Shown: positions 1 to 15,000 of the stretch, in pieces | Layout of the letters: the number at the start of each line of letters is the position of its first letter | Numbering within the stretch: the first letter of the stretch is position 1 | NCBI GenBank assembly: GCA_020055645.1 | Contig: CM034548.1 | Coordinates: forward strand, 18,290,001 to 18,354,000 | Source of the DNA: Tomocerus qinae | Lineage: Eukaryota; Arthropoda; Collembola; Entomobryomorpha; Tomoceridae | Direction of reading: 5' to 3' | Length of the DNA stretch: 64,000 bases | Translations under genes and position numbers: made by a program | The notes under the pieces: model-generated | What the model was told of the DNA's origin: nothing | The model's input: only the letters and a program-made list of their open reading frames with translations | Databases searched by the model: none

Positions 1-3000
1 TTTAAAGGATGATAACTTCATGAATTTAACATTAGTTGTAAAGGGATTTCCTCCTATAGTAATAGAGATGTAATGGATGGAGTATAAAATCGTCCATGGG
101 GCATCCTTTCCTGAATCTTTTTGATGGAAAGTTCGTTTTTGTTAACGACAGAAACACACGATGAAATTGAAGAATAAATGTCGTGGGGAGTGAGACTTTA
201 CTTCTTAGAATGTCTATAAATATCTATAAATTGGTAACAGAGTAAAGTGACTGGTGTACATCAAGTAAGTGGATCATTGAATAAATAAAAAGTCTTAGAA
301 GCTTCTCAAAGTGCTTTAAAATAAATCTATTTGTAGAAATGTCGTCAATGGTTATACAACTGTCTCAAAAATTCAAACGTTTTTATCAACTGGTGCTAAA
401 TTTGGACTTCGTATGAAAGTAATTTCTACGTCTCTACTGAATAACCATTGTAAAGTCTCATTGAAACCCTCTAATTTGCGAATTAAACCCTCAAAGGATT
501 CTTTTCACAATAAAGATCTACTTGTTAAAGATGGAATTCTTACGAAGCTGCCCTTTTGAATAAAAATAAAAAGTTACAACGCATCAAAGGAAACCTCGAG
601 TCTCCCACTTGGATATTAAGGACTAATTTGATAATTTAAAACATTATCTATAAAAACCAATATTGTAGTTAATACTGCTCTGTCATCATCTTTTAGTGAA
701 TGCCCCTAATTTGATCATTGTACACTACTTGAGGTGGGTAGATCAAAGACACAAAATGAAATACTGCGTAGATTTATGAAATAGTATGAAAAAGATGAAT
801 TAGTATTGAATACAAGTCAAAGAATCGACATAATTCTTTCAAATTATGTTTTTCTCCAGAAATGGTGGCCTGATCTTTTTTCTATAGTTAGATGTCCTAT
901 TTGCCCTACATAAAAATAAGTGGTTGGTGTATAAACTACTAGGTACATCCGCCAATAAAGCTCTACTTGCTGTACAGAAGGATTGTGTTACATTATTGTA
1001 TGGTATTAGGAATTATAATCCCACAGAAATAGTCTGATGGTAATAGAAGGTAGGAAGATGCATTTGTTCTATTTTTGAAAGTAAGCACAACAAGCGAATA
1101 GCCCTAATGCTGGTTTCGTTGAAAGGAGGAGGACAATTAAGTCAGGAATCTTTTTATACTCGTGACAGGTTGTGGCTGCAAAAACTTTATCTCACGCAAA
1201 TCCGTTTATATAGTTTGTTTCATGTTTTGAACTTGGTATTATATTTAATACGACAATAATGATGTGCAGACTATTCCTACATTTCCATTTCACGACACGT
1301 AGTATACTCTAGTTTTTGAAGTAAATAGAACTCTGTTACAACAAATCGTTCATGTTTAGATATATTGTGCAACTCAAATGAGATTCAGAGTGAGCGAGGA
1401 AGAAGAAGATTTCATTTTGACGCAACAACTAACTTTGTCTAGAATCTAGAACTATAAATGCGTATTTGCAGTTGGTAGCCACAAGTTTCGTTTGTAGAAA
1501 CCATAGCAGTGAAATTGTTAATTTTCCTATTATTCAACTTGATGTTCAAAGGACAAAGGATCTACAAAGTTCATAATTACATCAAATAGAAAAGCAATGC
1601 CATGTTATATTTCCTATTGTTTGCTATTCCCCATGAAAACATTTCTGGCACAGTACTTGCAAAACTTTAGAATATTGCGTATATATTTGATTCTCTAAAT
1701 TATTGTTGTGATTAGCGGTTGGTTATAACGCTAGTGTCAGGGTTGGCAGAACAGGTCGCGTAATTACTAATTAGCCTACCAATAATTTTATGGACATGGT
1801 ACATTATTGCTAATTTACTTTTAGTTTTAATGAATTGGTTTTGTATGACTGCAGCATGTGTGCAAACTAAAACTTACTCACACAATATGCATTGTATGTA
1901 GAATATCCGTCAACACGAGGACACCTCCATGATTCGCAATGTCCTTATTATAGGCAGTATGTACTATCTATAATTCTAATTGTGGGTCAGATTCGACGAG
2001 CATTAATTATGACTTTTGAATACTTTTCACTTGTATTATTAAATTTCAATTTTACTATAAATGTGTGATGCTTTTATTATGTTATGCAAAATAATCCCTT
2101 GCATATCCGAGCCATTTCTAAATGACCCATCACATACATCAGCCACAGAAAATATAAATTACAAGTTCATTGTTAGCCATTTGTATATTAACAGATCATT
2201 TGGAATGATGCATCAGTCAGCCTACCACATATGTACCTTATTTATTATGGTACTACTAACATGGTATTGAAAAGAAGTTGCTATATGCAATAAAAAATAA
2301 GTAATTGAAATCATGTTAGTAATTGCTACAATTGTCAGCAATTATTTTTAGGTATGGACAAAACAAATGTCTTTTAATAACTGCATGTGGTGTGTTTTGT
2401 GCTACAATTTGAATAAGTGGTAAGTGGTAAAGACAGCTAAGGTTATAAGTACCTCCTGTATTTGTAATTTGCATCATGGCAAAGTGTATCTGCTTTCATC
2501 TTTGTTTACACAGCAATAGTTCAATGAAATAAAATCACTTTGAAAGGTTTTTAGTCTGTGATGATAGGTAATTTCAAATCACAAGCATATTAATATACAG
2601 ATAAAAGGCAATAAAATCCAACGATATTATAAACACTGTAATTCAGTATCATTTGTCCATTTGATATTTTTATAACTACCTCGCTGCATTAATGAATGCA
2701 AGGTACGTCTCTTTGTATTACTTGATATTACGATTACACTAGAACTAGTAGATTATTTGCATACAAGTGATGCATATTCTCATCAATAGCATTGCAGTGT
2801 AGGTACTAGGCTGAAAAACCTCAAGTAAAACAACAAAGCCTAACTGATAAATAAATAGCATAGTTATTAATTTAAATCTATAAATAAATATATACCAATT
2901 ATATACAGACCCAATAGCTCCTTTCCGTATTTTAATTCCATCTGATTTTTAACAGTCAGTAAACAATATTAACCATCTGCAATAATTAATGGATAAATTG

Positions 3001-6000
3001 GCCAAATGTTACATTTACTCTGGTTTTAATTTTGACCACTGGATAAATAGAATTTTAACCAGTCTATAAGGTATATTTTAGCTAGTAGAATTGTAACCCC
3101 TAGCCGGTACCCTGATGCTCATTGAATTGGTTCTAATGACATATCTATATTAAATAACAGTAATCTACGTAACCTACACTATAGGATATGATTTTCATTA
3201 GGTAGAATTCTTGAACAAACGAACGCCCAGCAAGCTATGGAATTGAAAACAAGCAACGTCAACAGAGTAGTACTGCGAGAGTGTTGACACTGAGATGTTT
3301 TTCTGTATGTAATGAACAGCACAAGGTAGGTTATTTTATGTAATCTCATTATGATTAGGATGGGTTGTGATACTATTCATAAATAAGTGCAAAGTGTAGT
3401 GGTAATTAATGCATTTCCTTGTATCAAAATAATGGAGGTGTGTAATTAAAGATCTAATAGAGAAGGATGAAGACAATAAGCAATGTTAGTACTTGACAAT
3501 TAGTCCACTTTAGTAGGCTTTTTACTTTTCAATGGAATTATGCTAATGGTTTTGTATATTTATAAATATTCATAGTGTATTGATGCAGAGTGCTGAATGG
3601 AAGTGACCTAATCTAACCACGAGGTCGTGAGAATTGATGAAAGGAAGGCTGATGAGATAAGAAAGCAAGGAATTACTCTGATAATTGCAAGTAGTGAAGA
3701 AGCTATCTGCATTTACCTCGCAACAATTCCATTTATTTGGTTAGATTTTTATGAACCTCCTGCAGACCAGAGTTTGACTTGAAGATGAGTGAGGTCGAAT
3801 CTTTGTAATCTATATACGTTTGTTTATTCAGATATACTTTTTATGTTCATGTACCTAGTAAATTAAAGCCATTTCATCAAGGAGTGAATAAACTATCAAG
3901 TACTATCTCTAACTATGTATTTGTAGTAATTATAAGACTCACTAAACTTTGACTTTCAAAGAAGTCCACGAAGACTAGAAACTTCATCTCATACCTTCCT
4001 GTGTATAAGTAATTACTTGAGGAGGGAATTCAGCAAATGATGCTTTTTATTTTATGTCTTTTGTACACACACAGCATCTGCAACTAATGGATGGTTAGTT
4101 AGTTAATTATTTTCTGTATTTGGTTGTTTAGTTGGGCTGGGCTGCTTGTGCTTTACCTAACAAAGGAAACATTGCCTCTGTCTTTTAAGTGTGAAAAGAA
4201 TAAAAAATAATGAAAGCATCACGCACGAGTTGTTGTAATCTAAGCTATACATAGAATTCAAGAGTTCAATGAAATACTAAATGTCTGCCACTTCAATCCA
4301 TGCATTCTTACTAGTATGTGTTACGTTCCCTATTAGCTCTACTATAATAAAGATGTGGGCAAAAGAGCAAAAACTTGCGATTCCACATTTTATCAGTCAA
4401 TGTGTTAGTTGAGAATCGCACTCAGCCATCCTCAGCAGTATCATCTTCTATCTACTATTTTGCTATAACTATTTAATACGAAGAACGGGCGAAATCGAAA
4501 GTCATGTAATGACGTACTAAGATAGATTCCCCATTTCAGTATGACGCTCTCCTCTCCAACAAATGTGAAAACCATTTATGCCCCATACAGGTGAGACTAC
4601 ATATTATTATTATCAATGCATACCTATCACTGCTATTTATTTACCTATCTTGCAGAATTAGAACGAAAGATTTTATATTATTATCATCTTGTAAAGCAAT
4701 AGTAATAGTATAATTTTGAAGCGATCTGTAACGGTGCCGTTCAGTGCCTCATCTCTTTCCTTCGGTTTTGCTTCGATGTATTTCCACTCTGTATTAATGA
4801 TGCTACAATCTCTGTTAAAGTTACATGAAATCACTATTGTAATACTATCATATGTAACGATAAATGTAAATTGTTGTTTGCTGGCTTGCTAGCTACACAC
4901 TATAAACACTTCATGTTCTTACTTCACAGTTTCATTTAAAAAAACATGTGATGTAAACGAAAGCTAGCAACAAATTCTCTTACTGCCACGTCAAATACCA
5001 TTTTCCTATTCTAGTAGTTCTTACCAGAGGTTTTTTTTTAATTCTGAAAGCTACTAATACAGATGTATTTGTAGCCACACATTTCTAATTATGGAGTTTC
5101 ATAATGCTTCTATCATTAAAAACAACACAAAATCTCTATCACTAAACTACTTGAAGAAATTAGCACGTAATTACTATTTTCATACTTTTATTTGCGCAAA
5201 CACTCAGTAATTTAAACCACTGTTTAAATTATATAATATCTGCAACTACTATGGAAGAAAATTGGTCAACGTATAAAATGGAAGGGTATGATACAAAATG
5301 TCAGATATAAAATTCATGTCATTTAAAGAACAAAGCATCTTAAAGTGTATTAGCTTTGAATTCTTTGAAGTAATATTGTGAAGGATATTGCATTTGATTT
5401 ATTTTCAAAAAAATAGCTAAAGCAAATGATCCATTTCGGCTACTCCAATAGGAAGAATTAAGAGTTATGGCTGTAGATCATTCTTCTATCTTTATTTTAC
5501 ACAATATTCTCATTGTTTGAATCTTAATCGACTAAATACTGATTGTGTCATAGTCAGAGCTTATTCATAGCACTTGCTATGCAATTCTCTATAAGTCTAT
5601 GCAGGACTAAATATTAGCACTAGCATCCAAATTAATCTTAAGGTACATGTAGCCATGTAGTAAAGTATGTTAAGTTACTTTTAGTTTTTATATAAAGCAC
5701 AATATCTATTCTCCTTCCTTTTTCTTTGATTCGCTCCAGATATTTCTGCTGACACTTACTTGATGTGGGAAAGACTGATTCATTGTCAGAGATCAGAGTA
5801 AAATCAGGTAGCAAGAGTTAGATTAAACCAAAATATAATCTAATTCAGTAGACTCTGAGATGACTTTAATTCTACTGATTAGTCTCAATAGAAATCAGAA
5901 ATTCCCTTGTGCCCCATTCCTTTACTATTCTCTCTCCATGCTTTAGTAGAGCACAAAACAATTTCATCTGCAAGAATTATCTGTCTTGCAGCATTTACTG

Positions 6001-9000
6001 CTGTAACCAAAATTCCTGATTCCTCATTCACTAAGCCATTATCAATCATTTGAATGAATGAACTGAGACTTTTCTGCATACATGTTTAAGAATGAAAGTG
6101 CACAGAGTTATACCTACCTATCTTTTATATAGTTGCATGAATCGAATGCATTTACTATACAATGTACCTATACTACACCTATGCACTTACAATTCTACCA
6201 TTTGTTGAGTAGATCTACCACAAATTGCAATAATATGCACATGGAGTAGTTCTACCTTGATTTGGCTGCATTATTAGCGATAAGATAATTGTGAGTAGGT
6301 ATACATAAATTATTAGGCTCACAATTTGTACACCGACGTTTATTAACGATGTAGGTAGGCATCTTTATAATGTAAGAAATAAGAAACCAGCAGTTGAGTG
6401 TAGTAGTATAATTTCCAGTTACATTTTATCATTATCATCAATGCATACGTTAAGATATCTTTTTATTCCGTTCAAGTTGCTTACTATTTGTACAAACACT
6501 CGTTCTCATTTTCAATACAGATAATAGTATTAGTGATAGTAAGTAAGTGGTAGCTGTCATAGAAATGTATGTTACAAACTGCTGTGGGAGAGTCGTACAA
6601 TAATGTATAGACTCAATGCATGTATTTCTTAATACACTTCCTTTTATTTATCCAAAGGTAACATGGATAGACAACGAACAGGATAGGTCACAAGGTCATG
6701 AGTCATTTACGAAAAATAACACAAAACGGATTGATTTTTCATATAGAGATATATATGAGAATATAACGATATACAAATACAGAGCTAATTTATGTAGGAA
6801 ATGGAAATCTGTAGGGCAAGGGTCAATATATGCACGGATTGTAGTTTAATATTCATGCTTCTGTAAATATTTGAGTAGTACTTACAGCACTTGTCATCAT
6901 TAACTCCAATTGACAATAGGATTTACAATATAAATGTTTTTTTGTTGATTACTACTTACTTTTGTTCTATACGATATTATTGCACTTTACATGAGAAAAG
7001 TTGGTACCTACTAAAGGTACTCACATTTAGCCATTTTTCTCAGAGTATTACAATAAAAATGTGCATCCGTGATCTCCTCAGTGTGTCGCTCCAATCTGAG
7101 ACGCTCGTGCATAACATTGACAGACAACAACACAATTCTGTGGTGAAATAAATATTAAAAAGTACCTACACTGCTCTTTTCAGCCACTGCGAATTTCAGA
7201 CTGACGCAGTAAATTTTTTTGACGTTCCTTGCTGATTATGTGCAATAAAATGAAATATAGGCAAGTAGCTGACAAATGCAATTACCTTGTATATATTGCC
7301 GAGTCAATAAAATCCTATCTTTACATCCGTGTCTAGCGCTACAGAAATAATGAGCTTTTCGGCTGATTTCAGCAGATAAAATCCTATTTCTAAAAATAAT
7401 GTGTAGCTACTCCGTATCTACTCATTGCAGCAATTCACGTGCCGACTAGGCTTTTGCAGTATTACATTACAAATGAAAATGCATGTGGGCGAGCTATTAG
7501 ATTAATCCACTACAAAACAGAAACCTAACACTTAATATTTCTCTACGGCTTGTATTTTGTTAGCGAGTGTAAAGTGTTTCGCTATAATTGTCATGATATG
7601 GTGTTTTTTTTACTGCATTGGAATATTGACTTTTGAATTGGCCATACCTTATTATTATGTATAAGACTGTTATTGCATAACAACTTACACTTTATTTCGC
7701 TCGGTGTTTAAATTCTTAGGATGTAGCAGCTATTCCGCGCTTTAAAAAATTTACGAGTTATTTATTCAACTCAAGGTAAATGCCAATTTCAAAATTTATG
7801 TAATTATGTAAACTTAATTTTGTCTGGCTTTTAATGTGAACTGATTTTAATTTGATATAGTTTGGTGCCTTGAGGAGACGGGTAAATTAGTAGACGTGAT
7901 TGTCTCCACAACTATAGGTAGCAGCCACAAAGTATGACGATAAAAATTGTTTAGGTAGCACAGAAAAACATTAACTCTCCTCCATTCTCTCCATTGACAC
8001 TATCGTTGTGTAAAATACATATTTTATAAGGTTACTACTGTATGTTAAGTATCAATGTAATTTTTCAGGTTGGTAAGATTCGATAATAAAATGTACATAA
8101 TATAAGTAAGTAGTATTGAAGTAATATTTTGCTACCTAAGTATCTCTTGATGTCTTTTGTTATTAGAGCCTTAGTTATCAGTGTCAGATACTATTTTATT
8201 TTGACCTTGGCACTACTTGTCATCTATATCTGTCTATACAAAGCATATTATTATTTTTCTTACATTTATTTGGCCATAATTTTGCATGCCTTCATGCGTA
8301 CACATTTTTATTTGTTTTTGCACTAAGGTCTAAACCAATTTGGGCTACCGAAGATTTAAACTCTGATATAAACATACTTAAATATATGCGAAAGGATGCC
8401 AAATGATGTTTTCCCTATGTTTTCATGCTTATTTAATAAAGTTATGTATGTATCAACCTTTTTCAAAATATAATTTTGTAAAAGTCTAACAATAGTTTTA
8501 AAAAATATCTCATTGAATTTCATTATAGTTCAATTACCAAGTATAGATGAAAATTATTTTTAGTTTATTAGCTAATTAGATTTACTACATGATTTCCCAC
8601 AATAACCTGTGTTAGTACAAATTACACTGTATTAAATTAGGAATGTTCTGCGGTCATAAAAGTGCTAGTGAACTAAGAAAGAGGCCTTTAAACACTAGGT
8701 TAATACAATTAATAAAGATAAAATGTCCGTGGGAAATAATAGTCTGATAATTACCAATGTGATTGTGTGAGAGAAGAATATCAAGACTTGTAGACTGTCA
8801 TGTTTGCTCATAAAGAGTTGTAGGTACTTTGAAGTCATTACTCTGCTATTAATGTTGCCGATAATTAGATACCTCCACATATTATTTTCTGCTACTTGCT
8901 TACACATATTATTTATGGCATGCAACAGCTCTAAAGTGCATTTTAAGTATTAAGTAAGTACATTGGGTGGTTTTTCAATAATTTTCATGCAAAAAATGAT

Positions 9001-12000
9001 TTGTGTAAAATATCCCGATATTGTCCACTGAAATGTTACTACTATAGATACACTTAATACAGATTACTGTTTCTCTACTACCATGTAAGGTGCTATTCAT
9101 ATTTAAAGTAAGCTGCGATATTATGACGACCTTAAGAATGAGCAATGACTTACTATACACTTAAATTTGATAAGCAAAGTGAAGGTATTCACAGTAGCAA
9201 GGGTAAAGTAAAGCTAAGTTTAGTATTGTACGTTATTAATAGTCTGACATTAAGTGTGGTAAACTATTATGCACGGCTAATGCCTGAACAATGGTAACAA
9301 AACGATTAACAAACAGGTTTTTTCTATGTCAATTTGCGTACATTACCTAGGTCGTTATCATATGCCAAGAATTCTTAGGGATTCCCTTTCAAATACACAC
9401 AGAAGTAGTACTTATATCCTACATAACATATTTCTGCTCTGTTGCAGAAATACAAACTTGGATTCCGTGAGGAGAAACTTAGATATTATGGAAACCTTCC
9501 AAAGACTTTGGAAAATTTCTTAGACTCGTGGAAAAATTTGTTAGGGAAGTTTAAAATGAACTGTGAAAGATACCCATAGATGCTCTACAAATATGCATTA
9601 CCTTCAGAAATGTATTAATTATATAATTACACATGTTACTAATAACAGTAACACTACATTCTTAATGATAGACTCTAGCTTGTACTACTAAGCTTATTAA
9701 CCTGATAATCTTATTAAAATGCTACTGATAAATATTTATGTTCGTTGTAAACGATCGCTTTTATTTCACATTATTAGCATTTTTTCTATAAGATGTTCAT
9801 ATAGGTATGTTTTATTTGCATTGAAATGCCAAGGGAGTAATCTACTTGCGTGTAAACATAAATAGAAGAGAGTCCACTCCATTATTGTCATCGCCATGTC
9901 AAGTCATTAGAAGCATTTGCAAATTACAAACACTCTGGTTTATTAATGTGGAAAACATACACACGGAATTCCAACATAAATGCGCCCATTTATATGAATA
10001 CGATAACAAATTAGTTATGTTAGTGTCAAATTGGATGGTGCGTTTGCCCATCTAGTTTATAGGCATAGCATAATATTATGGTAAATGCAGAAGGATTGCC
10101 GATGGCTGTTGAGTGAGTGTGATGTGATGATAATTACATAACACAACAGCTCCTCACCTTCAAGATGATCAGACAAGATCACTTCTCACCAACATACCAA
10201 CAACACATAATTCATCAACAACCTAGATATCTTCACAATGACCAACTGCTTCAGATTACATTTCAGTATCTACCTCCACAGACTCACTTTCATACAAATA
10301 GACATGCAGTTTTCATTTTTTAATGTTTTACTTTGGACTGCTTACTACATACGTGAAGATACATAATTTTAAATCAAGTAAATGTTGCACAGGTATGCTA
10401 AATATAATAATAGAAGTTCAGCCATTAACCTTTTTCCATTTTTAAGTGTTGCACAGTTATGAACATAATGCTAAACATAAATGTCATTATACAAGTACAA
10501 TTATACTGCAGAATGCAAATAAAATACCAGGTGCAAGTTTAAGTAGTGCATAACATTATATAATCTAAATCATAAAATTGAGCATATACTTATTTTATTG
10601 TAATGGCATCCCACTAAAATTACTATGTGCATGGAGTGTACATTTAAATGCATTATACTCGTTACAGAATTATACTTTTACATAGTTAAGCCAACTGATT
10701 CTACAGTGCAGTGGGAATTTCTAACCATGGCTAGGCAGTCAGAAACATTTTTGAGAATGGAAAGAATCTGAGCGTAGATGATATTAAAAATAATAGAGTA
10801 GTAGCTAAAGATGTAAGTATACGGCGCTTTGCAATGTAATGTGAACCCTAAGACACGGAGTGAGAGCAATACTACATTTTTCTTGTTCTTTACTCTGTTA
10901 TTGCAGTGACTGAATTTACATTATAATTTTCAATGACTTTGCACGAAGTGGCGATAAAGTCGACGTCGGACGAAACCTCTCTGGAGGACGTTCCTGCACT
11001 AAGTAGTTGCTTGTCATGTCAATGTCTACGTCGCTTTGTGCTGATTTTCAGCGAGTGTTGCTTTATCTTGGTTTAGTTTATCTAAGTAGACTGCTACGGA
11101 AAGGGTATATCTCTGTTCAATATTATTTCATGTGTCCTAATCCCAAAGAGCGGACGCTATTGCATAGTGGTGAACAATAATTGGCAATTATTTGGAACAA
11201 GACGAGCCAGACCTTCAGACTAGCTCAACTCAAACCAAATTGCTTATCTAAAGTGACTCACTTTTTCTCTTGTCTCCTTATTTTTGTCGAGATCAGGAAT
11301 CAGGACAAAGGAGATTGCTTTGCATAGAGATGCTATCCATTTGCATGGAGTAAAGACACGTTTTATTCAGACATATCAACATTGCTACACTCAATTTCAA
11401 TTAAGTATTACACTAACAACCAGTATTAGCATAATATTGGGATTATAAAACATTTGGCTGTCAGGAGCTGTGATATCATCGAATACTAAAGAGCAGCATT
11501 CCAATGCACTAATGCACTCTTTGGATCTTGCTCTTATCTGATCTTTTGAAGATTGAAGCATCGACATTTTGGCATGCTTGTTTTTAAAGTTAATCTTTAT
11601 TTAATATCACTACAATTACAAGAAAACGTACTAAAGATTTCAAATCAAAATACTAAAAATGCTTAGGTCAAGATCAGCATCATATTTATGCAATCTTTTG
11701 CGTCGTTGTTAGTATAAAGGTTAAATTGTCTACCAATCCTATAACATTATTATATAATTTGAAATTTTTTACGTAGAGTATTAAATCCACAATCCCTTTC
11801 CTTACACGGTCAATAATAAATTGATAAGTAGGTATCTATGTTTAATAAATTGTGGTTGTAATGTAATAATAGATAGGTACAACTAATTAAGTATTCACTG
11901 CACTTATAAGGGTCAAGTCTTACACGTGCATAATATACTCTGTAATTTAGTGATATAGAGAGTAGATTGGACTGAGCTTCAATCTTCAATTTAAAAAGAT

Positions 12001-15000
12001 TGAGCTCCTTCTTGTAGAAATTTATTGAGAAAATGCCACAGTTGTATTTATTGTAATGATTGTGTGCAAGTGACTGTAAAAATGATAATAAAATTAAATA
12101 AAGCAAGTATAAAACAGGTCAAGTCAAAGATGATTCTCTCCATTGTTTGCTAAAGGTTATGGAAATGAATGTATAGAAGATGACGATTTGGTCATGACTA
12201 CAGTAATTGAGTCGTAAACCATACATGTTTATTACTTTACGTGGTTAAGGTGAATGAATGAGACAACGTTGCACTTTGCACTTGAACCAACTAAACAGAT
12301 TACATAATCCTATCTATTTACTAGTGAATTCTTGTTCTAGATTAATCTATTTTTATTCTACCTATCTTAAACACTGATTGGGAAGTAATGCTAACGAAAT
12401 ACCTAGATATAGAACAATTCCCCCACCATGCTCTACACAACTGAAGGTACTACTGGTTTTATATTCCTAGTACTACTAATACTAGCCCTACATAGAGTAC
12501 AACAAATGTTAACATTAAAGATCGAATTGTTAAAGGCTAGTCTATGACCGTGATATATTTTATTGCCATTTTCACTATCATTCTTATCAGTTCAAACGCT
12601 GTAACAGAGAAATTGTCTTCGAGTTATAGGCTCGTGTCCAGATCGACTCTTGCCATTCCTACTTTAACCAAACGGTGAATCTCAACCTATAAACCATGAA
12701 TCATGACTTATTATTACTCAGCCAGCTACATACAGTCTATACATTTATGTTAACCGCATTTTTCTATTTTACTACTATTCTGATTGCATCTAGATGTGTC
12801 TTCTTCTCATTTGCAAAAAGATCTTCTAAATTCCTCTATTGAAAGTGAAAACTAGGCTACATAAAATATCAATGCTCATTCATGCGCTAACAGAAATAAA
12901 TCTCTCAACAATGAATGCTAACAATAAAAGTGTAAGTGCCACGTACCTACTGCACGTATTTACTGTTATATGAAACAATAAAATACCAATCTTTCTCTCA
13001 ATTACAGGTCCTAAATGCAAATGCACTTGTACAAAAGCAAAATGTTGACACGCAAAATCCTCAAGTGGCATATAACAATAACCTAAATATAAATTACATT
13101 TACAAACTGACTCATTCACTTGGAAGGTAGAAATAAATAACCTTTCATTGTACTTTATTGTTTGCAGAACCTAGATAATCTCTAATGCCTGTCCTACTAC
13201 CATTTTTTATCAAACTATATAAATACGTAGGTATCCTTAATTTTTTACACATTTTGTCGTCTTACTACTCAGCAGAAAAAGTCAAAAATAAATGCAGATA
13301 GAAAAGATTAGTATCTGCATCTATACAATTTAGTTCAAAAAATATTTGTTTAAAAACGTCGGTTTTAATTTGCACATAGTCCTACTTTATTTATTCTACG
13401 GAGAATTAAAATTTGCACTTTCTCAAATTGTCTAAATATGAAAAACTATTGCATAGGGTTTACTATTGCTCCAATTAATTTGGCATGCATTTTTAGCTCT
13501 AATTACTATGCTTCATCATTTTATATATTTTAGATGACTTACTGAATGTAAATTTACTCAATCTATAACTGCCTATAGAAATGTTACAACAAAACCAAAC
13601 TTTTGTAATTACACTTTTCTATCTTAGCTGTACATTGATTTAAAATGGCAAATACCTATTAACCTAAATTAATAAATAGCTAAACTTATCTGGGACAGTG
13701 TCTTTGAAACTTTAAAGTCTGTTTTTGAAACAATTTCCTTTTGAAAGTCTTTAAAAGTAAGTTTGTAATATTTTTTAATCATAAGTTAGAGACATCTGAA
13801 GGGTATCCAATTTTTCCGACAGGATATCTAACAAGGACTGTAGAGTATACCTAATAGCAATAGATGACATTTCGAGCCTATTTGTGTCCTTACATAATTT
13901 ATAGTGGGTAAGCATCGTTACCTAAATGATTTGTATCATCGCATTGCCCATTATTGTCGAATGAATTGCTCAGTTGAATTGAATGAAAGCTCGTCTGGTG
14001 TCCAATCTGCAGAATACGAGAACGACAACTTCCTTCGTCAATTGACTCCACGTCGATATGCTTGCTAACTTACCTTACCTACCACAAAATTTCGCACATT
14101 TTCAATGCAATAATGCAATGGAAAATTAGAGTGCGGTTTCTACAGTTTTTCGTTTCCTGATGTGGACGAATACACCCGGCTAGTCGTTTCTATAAATAAT
14201 GGCTACGTGCTATGCCAGCTCATGCACTTTATACAAATATTCACTCACCTAGTAACCAACTGCCATATCATGCTAAAATAACATATTTATGATAACATGA
14301 ATATACTAATACAGACAACAATGCTATGGAGTAGACACATTGTGTGACAAGAATAGAAAACTATAGGACGTTGATTTGAGACAAAATTTAAGACGGAGAC
14401 TGATAGTGACATTAGTGGTAATATTTTATTTGCTGTACATATTTTTTATTTTAAGTAACAACTAAAAGGTATCGTACTGCAGAGTAACACCGCAAAACAA
14501 CCATAGCAATCACATCAGCAACCCAAGTAAAACTGTTCTGTTCACATAAATTAGCAAACTCTAGCTTTACTGGTGAGAATGAATCAACAAAAACAAAATT
14601 TGTACTAGCTTGTAAGGAATTGCCTCTTATTGTTGTCAGTAGGATAATAATATACGCTTTTACCTACAAATCCTTTGTTTGAATTTTTCTTTCATACGTC
14701 CTAAAACTTTCCTATAATTCACACTTTTCCACTGACATATACGCTCATTTTAATCAAATTTACTAATCATTTAAATCATGCGCCTCAAAAATTTTAAAAC
14801 TGGAGTTTTTCACGAAAAAATAAAAAAAACGTACCTAGTCAAGTTTTATACTTCTTTTAATATTATATTATTTTAATATTGCAATAAACTGAAGCCACGA
14901 ATTTATAAAACAAATTGCAAAACTTTATCCTTTATTGGATAAGTTAAATGTATTATTTTGTCGTAGTATAGTAATTTGTCTTGAAAAAGGTTAATTATGC

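Noticed and set aside
320..559. 79-codon frame without stops on the plus strand
   Set aside because: A run of this length is expected dozens of times by chance in AT-rich DNA of this size. There is no early ATG and no recognised family.
10938..11043. Possible inverted repeat (GCACGAAGTGGCG.. and ..CGTCGCTTTGTGC)
   Set aside because: The arms match over only about 10-12 interrupted bases and there is no flanking target-site duplication.
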